Positions 14,782 to 23,061 of a stretch of 36,204 bases of DNA are shown piece by piece. The position numbers were made by a program, and so were the translations under genes. Origin of the DNA: a virus. Positions within the stretch are counted from its first letter, which is position 1. Each line of letters starts with the position of its first letter. The notes beneath the pieces were generated by a model that saw only the letters and a list, made by a program, of their open reading frames with translations, did no database searches and had not been told where the DNA came from. Location of the stretch: the IMG/VR virus record IMGVR_UViG_3300034691_000025, positions 1 through 36,204 of that record; one strand, given 5' to 3'.

Positions 14782-14984
14782 GCATCGCCAAGCCCAATTT
14801 CCGATCCCCCTTCCTTGCGGCGATCCCAGGATCCGGAAAGACGGAATCATGGGGCTCGCTCGACCTCTACTGGCAGCGGATCATGGTCTCAATGGTCGAT
14901 GCCATCAACTTGCAGTCGAATCAAATCACAGAACTACAAACCAAGGTCGCGGCGTTGGAGCAATACAATACAGATCATCCGTGA
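14778..14984 (+). CDS. Small virion-region protein with C-terminal coiled segment
   Basis: 68 residues from a GTG that overlaps the gp10-like stop (GTGA). The N-terminal half (VSIAKPNFRSPFLAAIPGSG) is proline/glycine-rich. The C-terminal half, MVDAINLQSNQITELQTKV, is a short coiled coil. The position fits a small tail or needle-like component, but there is no needle-length coiled coil as in P22 gp26. Function unknown. Confidence 0.6.
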   Translation: MSIAKPNFRSPFLAAIPGSGKTESWGSLDLYWQRIMVSMVDAINLQSNQITELQTKVAALEQYNTDHP

Positions 14985-14989
14985 TCGGT

Positions 14990-14996
14990 GTATATT
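14990..14996 (+). promoter_or_regulatory. GTATATT element before the ejection genes
   Basis: GTATATT lies in a 69-base gap 58 bases before the next ATG. The gap is one of few in the late region. It matches elements at 8198-8204 and 25327-25333. No convincing -35 is present, so promoter activity is uncertain. Confidence 0.3.
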
Positions 14997-15053
14997 GTTG
15001 GAGGCGCAAGCCTTCGCCCCTCGTGGCGGCTACCTGAGAAAAGAAGGTGGCAG

Positions 15054-15821
15054 ATGAGCATTTGGGACGACGTAACAGGGGGATTGGGGAACGCTTGGGA
15101 CCAGTTCACGGGCCATGCAGGTGCACAGGCAGCGCGTAAGGCTTCCGGACAACTCACCGACGCCTACAACAAGGGCCTCGATGTCCAGCAGCAGCAGTAC
15201 CAGCAAGGCCTTTCTGCCCTTTCCCCGTACTCCCAGGCGGGCCAAACCGGGCTCCAAGGCCAACTCGCCGGGCTCTCGGATCCCAATTCATTCTATGGGT
15301 ACCAGTTCCAGCAGTTCGACCCGAACTCGGTCAACGTCCAGCAAGATCCCGGCTACCAATTCCGGCTCCAGCAAGGCCTCGATTCCGCCATGAACTCCCA
15401 GGCTGGGCGCGGTCTCCAGAACTCGGGCGGGGCACTCAAGGAGCTGAACAACTACGCGCAGGGGCAGGCTTCCCAGGAGTATAACAACGCTTACGGGCGC
15501 CAATACCAGACGTGGCAAGGCAATCAAGCCGGACAACTCGGCATGGCTCAGAACCGCGCCTCCGGGCTCGCTGGCCTGTCAAACATGGGATACAACGCGA
15601 CCACTCAAGGAAACCAGCTCGGCCAGAACTACGGCAACCAGTTCATGCAAGGCCAAATGGGCATCGGTGACGCGCAGGCAGCCAGAGCGCTCGGCGTCAA
15701 TGCCTCCCTGGCCGGTGGAGCGCAGAACTTCATGGATCTTGCAAAGCAGGCCGTCAAGGGTGGTGCTGCCTACTACACAGGCGGCCTCTCTGGATTGGCT
15801 GGATCGGTGGGCGGGCAGTGA
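15054..15821 (+). CDS. Ejection-type protein, PRD1 P32-like DNA transfer protein
   Basis: 255 residues. The start at 15054 follows AAGGTGG. The first residues (MSIWDDVTGGLGNAWDQF) may be amphipathic. The rest is very rich in Q, G, A and Y (LDVQQQQYQQGLSALSPYSQ), a composition typical of phage proteins annotated as DNA transfer/P32-like and of P22 gp7-type ejection proteins. It is the first of three coupled genes of this kind between the hub and the tailspike, which is the P22 place for gp7, gp20 and gp16. The role is inferred. Confidence 0.7.
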   Translation: MSIWDDVTGGLGNAWDQFTGHAGAQAARKASGQLTDAYNKGLDVQQQQYQQGLSALSPYSQAGQTGLQGQLAGLSDPNSFYGYQFQQFDPNSVNVQQDPGYQFRLQQGLDSAMNSQAGRGLQNSGGALKELNNYAQGQASQEYNNAYGRQYQTWQGNQAGQLGMAQNRASGLAGLSNMGYNATTQGNQLGQNYGNQFMQGQMGIGDAQAARALGVNASLAGGAQNFMDLAKQAVKGGAAYYTGGLSGLAGSVGGQ

Positions 15822-17155
15822 GCCTCGCCTCCCTCATCGCGCAAGGCGGACCACGGGTCTCCGCTCCCGACATTGCGGGTGGATTAGCGGAAGGCGCCCA
15901 GATGGGACGCCAGGCAGGCCTCCAGCGTCTCCAAGCTCAGGGGCTCGGGCTCTCGAACCTTGCCGACGAAGCCAAGCTACAGCAGATCCAGCAGGCCCAG
16001 GCGGACGCCGCACTCCAGCGCGACCAGATGAACCGGAATACCACAATGGGGCCGAATGGCCCTATTTTGAACCAGCAAGGCTACCTCTCTGGCCTCGCTC
16101 AAGGTGGCGCGGCTCCGATGGCCTACGCTGAGCAGGGCCGATTTGGCGCACAGGAAGCCGCCGCCCAGGCTGCGAAGATTGAGAAGGCCCAAGGCGAGAT
16201 CAAGCGCCGGACCCAGCTCCTTTCCGGGATCAAAAGCCCGATGCAGCTCGCCGCCGCGATTCCTGAGCTGGAGAAGCAGGGCGTCAACGTGGAAGAGATC
16301 CGCCAGATCCCGTTCCGTTCCGATTGGCGCCAAGCCCTCGACGGGATGATCCAGCAAGGGCTCTCTCACAGCGAGCGCATGGAACAGCTCAAGCAGTCTC
16401 TCGCTGAACAGGCCGCGACCCTCGATTGGCAGAAGGCGGACGTTGATCAGCAATACAAGCGCACGGGCGCTGCGCTCGATCAAGCCAAGCTCGACGAGAC
16501 GATCCGGAATAACAAAGCCGGGACCGCTGTCGATTGGTACAAAGCACAGAACCCCGTCGCCCTTCAGGGCACCAAAGCACCTCCCGGCTATCGCTACACG
16601 GCAGACGGTAACATGGAAGCGATTCCGGGCGGGCCTGCCGATGCGAAGAAGATCGCAGCCGATACCAAGGCCCAGGCCGGAGCGCAGCGGGCAACAGAGT
16701 TTGCCGATAGCGGAATTGGGACGATCGATCAGCTTCTTGCGTCTCCTGGCCTTGGGAAGATCACTGGATGGGCGTCAAAGATTCCGATCATTCCCGGCAC
16801 CGAACAAGCCAAAGCGAACGCGCTGGCCGAACAGCTTGAAGGCCAAGCGTTTCTTCAGGCGTTCCAGTCTCTCAAGGGTGGCGGCGCCATCACCGAAACC
16901 GAAGGAAAGAAAGCCTCGGCTGCGATTGCCAGGCTGAAGCGTGACCAGTCCAAAGAAGACTACTCGGCAGCCCTAAAGGAATTGCGCGGGATCATGGACG
17001 CAACCCGCAAGCGAGCGAGCGGTGCAGCGCCGCAAGCAGCGGAGACGACGCCCGCTCAAGCCAAGGCGATCACGGGGAAAGAGGATTATGACGCCCTCCC
17101 GGTTGGCGCGTCGTACATCTTCAACGGCGTGCCGCACGTGAAGGGGGCTAAGTGA
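15818..17155 (+). CDS. Internal virion/ejection protein 2
   Basis: 445 residues from a GTG overlapping the previous stop. The protein is mostly alpha-helical and rich in A, Q and K (LQQIQQAQADAALQRDQMNR), with long helices up to about residue 240. The C-terminal third has a helical domain around TEFADSGIGTIDQLLASPG and ITETEGKKASAAIARLKRD; this type of segment is frequent in phage ejection and injection proteins. It should leave the head with the DNA and help form a channel across the envelope. The role comes from position and composition. Confidence 0.65.
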   Translation: MSLASLIAQGGPRVSAPDIAGGLAEGAQMGRQAGLQRLQAQGLGLSNLADEAKLQQIQQAQADAALQRDQMNRNTTMGPNGPILNQQGYLSGLAQGGAAPMAYAEQGRFGAQEAAAQAAKIEKAQGEIKRRTQLLSGIKSPMQLAAAIPELEKQGVNVEEIRQIPFRSDWRQALDGMIQQGLSHSERMEQLKQSLAEQAATLDWQKADVDQQYKRTGAALDQAKLDETIRNNKAGTAVDWYKAQNPVALQGTKAPPGYRYTADGNMEAIPGGPADAKKIAADTKAQAGAQRATEFADSGIGTIDQLLASPGLGKITGWASKIPIIPGTEQAKANALAEQLEGQAFLQAFQSLKGGGAITETEGKKASAAIARLKRDQSKEDYSAALKELRGIMDATRKRASGAAPQAAETTPAQAKAITGKEDYDALPVGASYIFNGVPHVKGAK

Positions 17156-18828
17156 CCTCTCGGACAAAGCCATACCCGAAGGAATGGGCGCCGCCTGCCG
17201 AAGAAGCGGTCGGCTGGACCCCCCCCGAGGCTGAAGCGGCCCAGGCTGCACCACAAAAACCTGCCGCCCCCGGTTGGGCGCAAGCCTTGTTCCCAAGCTC
17301 CTACGGCCGTCAAGGCGCCACAAATGCCCAGGGCGAAGAAACGGGCGCGGCCCTGGCTGGGATCAAGGATCTTGCCGCGCTCCCGGTGAACTTAGCGTCC
17401 GGAATCTACGCCGCGATTGGCGCTCCGTCTGGGATGGCAAGCGAAGAAGCTCGCACGGCGATGGCTTCCAAGGGTGAAGGCGACATGAGCCAAAACCAGC
17501 GGGCAGTCATGGGCCTCAGCCTCGCAAGTGCTCCGATCGGAGGCGCTGTCCTTCGTGCGATCCCTGCCGCCGCCGCGATTGGCGAGGGTGGTGGTGCTCT
17601 TGCAAACTTCGGACGGCTCGCTAGTGCCGCCGGAAAGAATATCGGTCGCCAAGCTCTGGCCGGTGCCGCCGAATCTGCCCCCGCTGCCGCGCTCCAGGCC
17701 TACCAAGGTGATGTTGGCGGCGCAGCGGGTTCGCTTGGGATCGGCGCCCTCCTTCGCCCCGTGGCCGCTGGCCTCTCCAGGGCTCCGGGAGCCGTGGCCG
17801 ACATGACGGAACGCGGAGCTGGAGCGCTTTCTGGTGTCCCTGGCCACGAATTGGCGGCGATCGGACCGTTTGGAATGTCGGATTATGGTCGAAAAGTCTC
17901 GAAAATCGCCAAAAACCCGAACGCGGCCCACGAACTCGGCCAAGTCGTCGTTGATCGGGTGAAAAACTTTGATCAATACCTTCCGAATGCCGCCGCCGTC
18001 GACGAAATGGTCGCGAATCTGCCCCCAATCGACGCAAACGACATAATCGGCGCCCTCGAGCGGTCTAGGCCCAAGCTCATGGTGGGCGCAAGTGCGAAAA
18101 GCGCATCCATGAAGATCGATGATCTCATTGCGGACGTGACCAAGATTTCCGCACAAGACGGAACGATCCCGGCTAGCGTGGCTCGCCAAGTCAAACAGAC
18201 TTTCGACGCGGAAGTCGGAGACGCCTTCGGAAAAGAGTCTTCTGCCTACATCTCGGCCCTCAAGAATGGACGCCACGACATCGCCAAGGCCCTCGAGAGT
18301 GCAGCCGAGCGGAGCGGCGTTCCCGAGTACAAACAGGCCATGCAGGACTACACGCGGCGCCTTGGGGCTCTCGACAAGGTCACCTCCAAGCTCGGCGGCG
18401 ACGAGGCCACGATGCGCGGGCGAGTTGAATCCTACATCTCGAACCTTGGCGGGGCGAACAAGACCGAAGCTCGCAAGGCATTCGCAGACCTGGCCGACAT
18501 CATGGGCGAAGACTTCGCGGCCCAGGCTCAGGCCATCGCGACGGCGAAACGTGCGATGCCGGGCGGTTCGCTCCCGATCTTCCCAACTCACACGACGGGG
18601 CGGTCGCTCCTCGGCTTGAACGCGATGACTGCTGTAGGTTCGGGCGGCGGTTCGGCACTGGCCAGCATCCCGCTCGCCGCGCTCTCCTCGCCCCTTCTCG
18701 CGTCCAGCGCCATCGCTGGTACTCGTGGCCTCGCGAACCTTGCTGGAACCAAGTCTGCGACATACACCGGACTCGCTGGTCTGGCCGCACTTCGCGCCGA
18801 CCTTCAAGCAGAAAACGCGAGGCAGTAA
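17152..18828 (+). CDS. Internal virion/ejection protein 3
   Basis: 558 residues from a GTG overlapping the previous stop. The N-terminus is proline-rich (KPYPKEWAPPAEEA). Alanine/glycine-rich hydrophobic segments occur at about residues 118-150 and again near 500-535 (ALASIPLAALSSPLLASSAI). The central 240-450 region is charged and helical. Membrane-compatible ends around a soluble core fit a P22 gp16/gp20-type ejection protein. No lytic transglycosylase motif is visible. Its stop overlaps the tailspike start (TAATG). Confidence 0.65.
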   Translation: MTSRTKPYPKEWAPPAEEAVGWTPPEAEAAQAAPQKPAAPGWAQALFPSSYGRQGATNAQGEETGAALAGIKDLAALPVNLASGIYAAIGAPSGMASEEARTAMASKGEGDMSQNQRAVMGLSLASAPIGGAVLRAIPAAAAIGEGGGALANFGRLASAAGKNIGRQALAGAAESAPAAALQAYQGDVGGAAGSLGIGALLRPVAAGLSRAPGAVADMTERGAGALSGVPGHELAAIGPFGMSDYGRKVSKIAKNPNAAHELGQVVVDRVKNFDQYLPNAAAVDEMVANLPPIDANDIIGALERSRPKLMVGASAKSASMKIDDLIADVTKISAQDGTIPASVARQVKQTFDAEVGDAFGKESSAYISALKNGRHDIAKALESAAERSGVPEYKQAMQDYTRRLGALDKVTSKLGGDEATMRGRVESYISNLGGANKTEARKAFADLADIMGEDFAAQAQAIATAKRAMPGGSLPIFPTHTTGRSLLGLNAMTAVGSGGGSALASIPLAALSSPLLASSAIAGTRGLANLAGTKSATYTGLAGLAALRADLQAENARQ

Positions 18829-21599
18829 TGGCAATCGGCTCTCTCCTCCCTTGGGTCGCCGCGCAGTGGTTCACCGACGCGGGCGATGCCGTCCTTTCGG
18901 GTGGCCGCGTCTACTTCTACGCCGTCGGCACCACTACCCCGAAGCCGGTCTACCAAGACTACCAGCGCCTCGCCGCGCATCCCCAGCCGGTTGTCCTCAG
19001 TTCGTCGGGACATGCTACAGTCTTCCTTGGTGATGGCGGTTATAAGGTCGTCCTGACCGATGAATCCGGCGCGATCCTCGATACCAAGGACGGCATCTTC
19101 GGCGGAAGCGGGAATTTCGTTGGCCTCGGGTCCAATGCTACGGTCGGATTCTTCAAGCTCTACGCTGACGTGCGAGCGCTGACCGATGGCCCCGATGTCG
19201 TATATGTCTCGGGTCGCACCGTAGAGGGCGATGGCGGGCAAGGCCTCTTCCAGCTTCTCCCAGGCTCAAGCATCCCCGACGACGACGGCATCTACCTCGT
19301 GGCCGGGGGCGGCTCGTTCGTCTACAAGCGCATTTTCGATGAGTCGATCAATCCGGAATGGTTCGGCGTCAAGTATGACGTCGCGATCGATCAGAGCGCC
19401 CGGCTGAATGCTGCCCTGGCCGCGTCCGTCTACCTGAACTTCCCGGTTCTCGTCACGCGCCAAGTCTACCTCTCGGCGAACATCACACTTCCGACGAACG
19501 CCAGCCTTCGCACGAACGAAGATGGCTACTTCTCGTCGGGCTCGTCCGTCTCGATCACGTTCCCCACTGGCTCGCGGTTCGCCTGCACGGGATCGCCATT
19601 CCGCGCTGGCATTCAGCCGGCCTTTGTGGCCGGCACGATCGACGCGCTTCGCCTCTCGTGGTTCAGCGGGACCGACTCCAGCAAGTGGGCGCGCCTCCTT
19701 GCCTCCACGGCGGCCAGCTTTCCGCTTTTAATGGACGTGAGCACGACGCTCACCAGCGACCTCACCATCCCGGCGAACTTCGCCTTGGAGCCCGTTGGCG
19801 GGACCGTAGTGACGTTCGGTGGGTTCGCCAACCTCTCCATCGGTTCGCTCAACTACCGGGGCCTGTCGCAGCTCATCGCTTACCTCGTGGACTCCTACGT
19901 CGGATCAGTGAGCATCGGCGCGGATGTCTGCTACTTGGAATGGTTTGGGGGGTCGTCGGCGAACACCGGAGCGCAGAACGCGATCCCGTTCCGGGCCTGC
20001 CTCCTTTCGGAGCGGGTAGACTTGCTTCCCTCGAAGGTCTACACGGTCACCAGTACGAATGCAATCTCTTTCGCGAATACGAACACTGTCCGCATCAATG
20101 GGAACGGGTCGACTCTCGTCTTAAATCAAGACGTGTCTATCGCCATCACCACGGAAACTAGGGAGATCACGATAGACGGGACCGGAACGCTTAATTTCGG
20201 CGGGGCGGTCTTCTGGGATTCGATCATCTTTTCGCGGGTGACGGGCGGAGCAAAGGCAGCAAGGCGCAGTACGCTTACAAACGTGAACTCCATCGTCGAA
20301 AGCTATGACTCGTCGATCTTTGGCTTTTCTGGGCAGATTGGCGGAAACCTTTCTGACTGTTCGATCAGTTTCAGCGGAACCGGTGTCGTCAATGGGAGCT
20401 GGCGTTTCGCGGGGTGCAAATTCCAGAAGGTCGCAGCGGGTGGGACTCCGCTTTTCACAGCCCCAACCGACCCGGCAAAAATCGAATTCAATGGGTGCAA
20501 AATCGATATTGACGGCCTCCTCTGCTACAGCGAGAATACAAGCCTGACCATCGATCTAATCGGATGTACCTCGACGGATAGCTTCGCCAAGGCGCTGTCG
20601 AACGGTTACGCAAAGGTCAATCTCAAGGGCTGCGGGGTCGTCAACAACTCGAACGTCTACTCGATCGACGGCGTAGATCTCGAGGTCGCGAATACGATCC
20701 CGATGGGCTCCGGGCACGCAGCCACCGTCATCACCAGCGCGACCACAAATTGGAAGGGTCTCGGTTCGCCAACTAGCGACGGAACCTCCTTGACTCTCGG
20801 ATCCAACGCCACCCTTTCCTCCGACCCGTACAGCCCCAACACGATCCGATGCATTGCGTACGGACTATTTGACGCTGCCTGGCGGTACGGAGGCATCTTC
20901 GAAACGGAAATCACGTACCCCGTCGGGTCACCTCCAGACCCCGCGACAGAGCTTGTCGTGATGTTTTGCCATCCGCCTACAGCCAACGTCGCGACGGTCG
21001 GAGTGAACGCTTACGGGGACGGCAACTACTTCAATACCATGCCGGTCGAGCTTGGGAAGAGCCTTCCTGCCAAGCTTCCCATCCTGGCAAGCGCGAAACT
21101 CAAGATGCGGACGAATGTTTGGGGCGGGCAGGTTGACTTTAGAGCAGTTTCGGAGCCTCATTCGACGTACACAGTCTCGGATATTTGGGGAGACTCTTCA
21201 GTCTCTGTCCCAACGAATACGAATACATTCATCCCAGAAGCCGGGCGGCTCGTCATCTACAACGCTGGAGCCGGAATTCTTCCAGCGGGCACGAAAATCA
21301 AAGTGACGTACAGATACGACCTGCCGATCCGCGACCAGTTCAGGAAGTTCTTCCCAGATCAGAAGGCCCTCCAGAACATTTCCAGCTCTATCTATTTGAG
21401 CGCTCCATTGTCTTATCAGGCCGTCCGGGTAAGGACATCCTTAACAGCGGGGTATTCTGGGCAGACGCAACTCTCGATTCCCTTTATGTTCCGTGACTGC
21501 GATGAAAATGGGATGCAGGCCGCGCTTTGCATTCGCGAGACCGACACGCTTCCGTTTGTCCAGTGGAACAGCGCAACACTCGCCCTAGGATGGTCATAA
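18828..21599 (+). CDS. Tailspike with P22-type head-binding domain
   Basis: 923 residues. Residues 5-85 (LPWVAAQWFTDAGDAVLSGG, then VYFYAVGTTTPKPVYQDY) form a P22-tailspike-like head-binding domain. After a linker with VSGRTVEGDGGQGLFQL there is a beta-helix region; the entry motif EWFGVKYD (about residue 180) recurs as LEWFGGSSANTGAQN (about 368), suggesting two stacked or duplicated helix entries. It should bind and perhaps cut surface polysaccharide. Catalytic residues cannot be assigned by eye. The next gene starts with the same domain. Confidence 0.8.
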   Translation: MAIGSLLPWVAAQWFTDAGDAVLSGGRVYFYAVGTTTPKPVYQDYQRLAAHPQPVVLSSSGHATVFLGDGGYKVVLTDESGAILDTKDGIFGGSGNFVGLGSNATVGFFKLYADVRALTDGPDVVYVSGRTVEGDGGQGLFQLLPGSSIPDDDGIYLVAGGGSFVYKRIFDESINPEWFGVKYDVAIDQSARLNAALAASVYLNFPVLVTRQVYLSANITLPTNASLRTNEDGYFSSGSSVSITFPTGSRFACTGSPFRAGIQPAFVAGTIDALRLSWFSGTDSSKWARLLASTAASFPLLMDVSTTLTSDLTIPANFALEPVGGTVVTFGGFANLSIGSLNYRGLSQLIAYLVDSYVGSVSIGADVCYLEWFGGSSANTGAQNAIPFRACLLSERVDLLPSKVYTVTSTNAISFANTNTVRINGNGSTLVLNQDVSIAITTETREITIDGTGTLNFGGAVFWDSIIFSRVTGGAKAARRSTLTNVNSIVESYDSSIFGFSGQIGGNLSDCSISFSGTGVVNGSWRFAGCKFQKVAAGGTPLFTAPTDPAKIEFNGCKIDIDGLLCYSENTSLTIDLIGCTSTDSFAKALSNGYAKVNLKGCGVVNNSNVYSIDGVDLEVANTIPMGSGHAATVITSATTNWKGLGSPTSDGTSLTLGSNATLSSDPYSPNTIRCIAYGLFDAAWRYGGIFETEITYPVGSPPDPATELVVMFCHPPTANVATVGVNAYGDGNYFNTMPVELGKSLPAKLPILASAKLKMRTNVWGGQVDFRAVSEPHSTYTVSDIWGDSSVSVPTNTNTFIPEAGRLVIYNAGAGILPAGTKIKVTYRYDLPIRDQFRKFFPDQKALQNISSSIYLSAPLSYQAVRVRTSLTAGYSGQTQLSIPFMFRDCDENGMQAALCIRETDTLPFVQWNSATLALGWS

Positions 21600-23060
21600 A
21601 TGAGCCTCTTGCCCTGGACCACTCAGCAATGGTTCGACGATGTTGGCGACCCTCTCCAGTTCGGGAAGATCTACTTCTACCAAGCCGGAACACTCGTCCC
21701 GAAGGTCACCTACAAGAAGGCCGACCAGTCCGAGGCGAACGAGCACCCAATCATCCTCGACGCCGCTGGCCGCGCTAAGGTCTGGATCATCGACGGCGAG
21801 GCTTATGACGAGGTCGACCATGACGAGAACGACAACGTCTTGCGATCCTTGCAAGGGATTGTCGTCAACGCGAGCAGCGGCGGAACGGTAGTAGATCGCA
21901 AGGTTGCAACCGATGATGCTGACGCGACTCCTGGCGTGCTGGTCGACAAAACCATCTCAAGCTCGTCCGTGGAAATCACCGTCGTGGACAGCGGAGGCCG
22001 AAAGCTCCAATTCACCGTTGACGAAGCGTGGCTCTCCTCCTGGCTGACCATCAACTACCCATTCCCCGCCGATGACCATCTCGTCATCTCAGACGGCACC
22101 ACGCAGACAGCCGGGACGCTTGCCCAGAAGATCACCGACGCGCTCGGGACGGTCTTCGCGGTCAACGGCGCCAAACAGCTTGTTATCCCCCTCCAGAGCT
22201 ACCTGAGCCTGGTTGGCGGAGGCACGGTCACCGGCCCGACGACGTTCACCAACGTGACGATCCCCGACCAGTTCAAGATCAAGGCGGGAAGCGGTGACAT
22301 TGCCGGATGGTACGTCGACAAGATCCAGCCAGGCACAGGCATCGAGTTCAGTGAGACGGTCGACGGCGTGAACGGTGTCGTCCTGCACATTTCGAAGACG
22401 GACGAAGGCGCATTGACCGCACCTCTCCACGAGGTCATCACGGGTGACGGCGCGGGCGGGGTCCTCAGCTCCCCCAGCTTCACAGCGGTAGGCGGCGACG
22501 TTGCGACGAACACCGTCACCTCCAGTGCGACCGGCCCAGCCATCACGGCGCCGAACGGATCGGTCCTGGCATCTGGCGTGGCTGAAATGGCACAATCAGC
22601 ATGGGCTGGAACGGGCGCAGCGTGGTTTGGTCCGGAGGGACACAATCCGGCGACAGACGACGGCACGCTTTCGGGACTCATCTCGACAGAATTCGTCTCG
22701 ATCCTTCGCGGCCCCCACGGAGGGAGCGCAACGCTTGGAACCGGCCTCGGGAACATCGCAGCCTACGACGACCAGGTCGCCGCCGACGTGCCTACATCGG
22801 CCCCCGCCTTTCACCAGCTCGACGGCGTGATCCTGACCGGCGCGTCGTACTCGTCGACGTACCATGCGACCATCTGCTTCTTTGGTACCGGAACGGCATT
22901 CGTCGTGCCAGCGGGCGGTTCGCTCAACCGAACCATTCGCCTCAGCAACAGTTCGGCGGCATCGATCGCGGTGACCGGAGTCGCGACCGCGTTCACGCTT
23001 GCGCCGGGGCAGTCTCGCGACCTCTTCTGGAGTGAGGAAGTCACTCCCAAATGGTACTGA
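21600..23060 (+). CDS. Second tailspike/fiber with the same head-binding domain
   Basis: 486 residues. Residues 3-80 (LLPWTTQQWFDDVGDPLQFG, then IYFYQAGTLVPKVTYKK) are a diverged copy of the N-terminal domain of the upstream tailspike. The remainder is unlike it: beta-rich repeats with GTVTGPTTFTNVTIP and GGVLSSPSFTAVGG, as in fiber shafts. No beta-helix entry motif is seen. The ATG directly follows the upstream TAA. It may attach to the same tail site as the tailspike or form a branched adaptor. Confidence 0.75.
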   Translation: MSLLPWTTQQWFDDVGDPLQFGKIYFYQAGTLVPKVTYKKADQSEANEHPIILDAAGRAKVWIIDGEAYDEVDHDENDNVLRSLQGIVVNASSGGTVVDRKVATDDADATPGVLVDKTISSSSVEITVVDSGGRKLQFTVDEAWLSSWLTINYPFPADDHLVISDGTTQTAGTLAQKITDALGTVFAVNGAKQLVIPLQSYLSLVGGGTVTGPTTFTNVTIPDQFKIKAGSGDIAGWYVDKIQPGTGIEFSETVDGVNGVVLHISKTDEGALTAPLHEVITGDGAGGVLSSPSFTAVGGDVATNTVTSSATGPAITAPNGSVLASGVAEMAQSAWAGTGAAWFGPEGHNPATDDGTLSGLISTEFVSILRGPHGGSATLGTGLGNIAAYDDQVAADVPTSAPAFHQLDGVILTGASYSSTYHATICFFGTGTAFVVPAGGSLNRTIRLSNSSAASIAVTGVATAFTLAPGQSRDLFWSEEVTPKWY

Positions 23061-23061
23061 C

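Noticed and set aside
17392-18834. Long leftward open frame of 480 codons opposite the third ejection gene
   Set aside because: Antisense shadow in GC-rich coding DNA; the plus-strand protein is coupled to its neighbours and has coherent composition.
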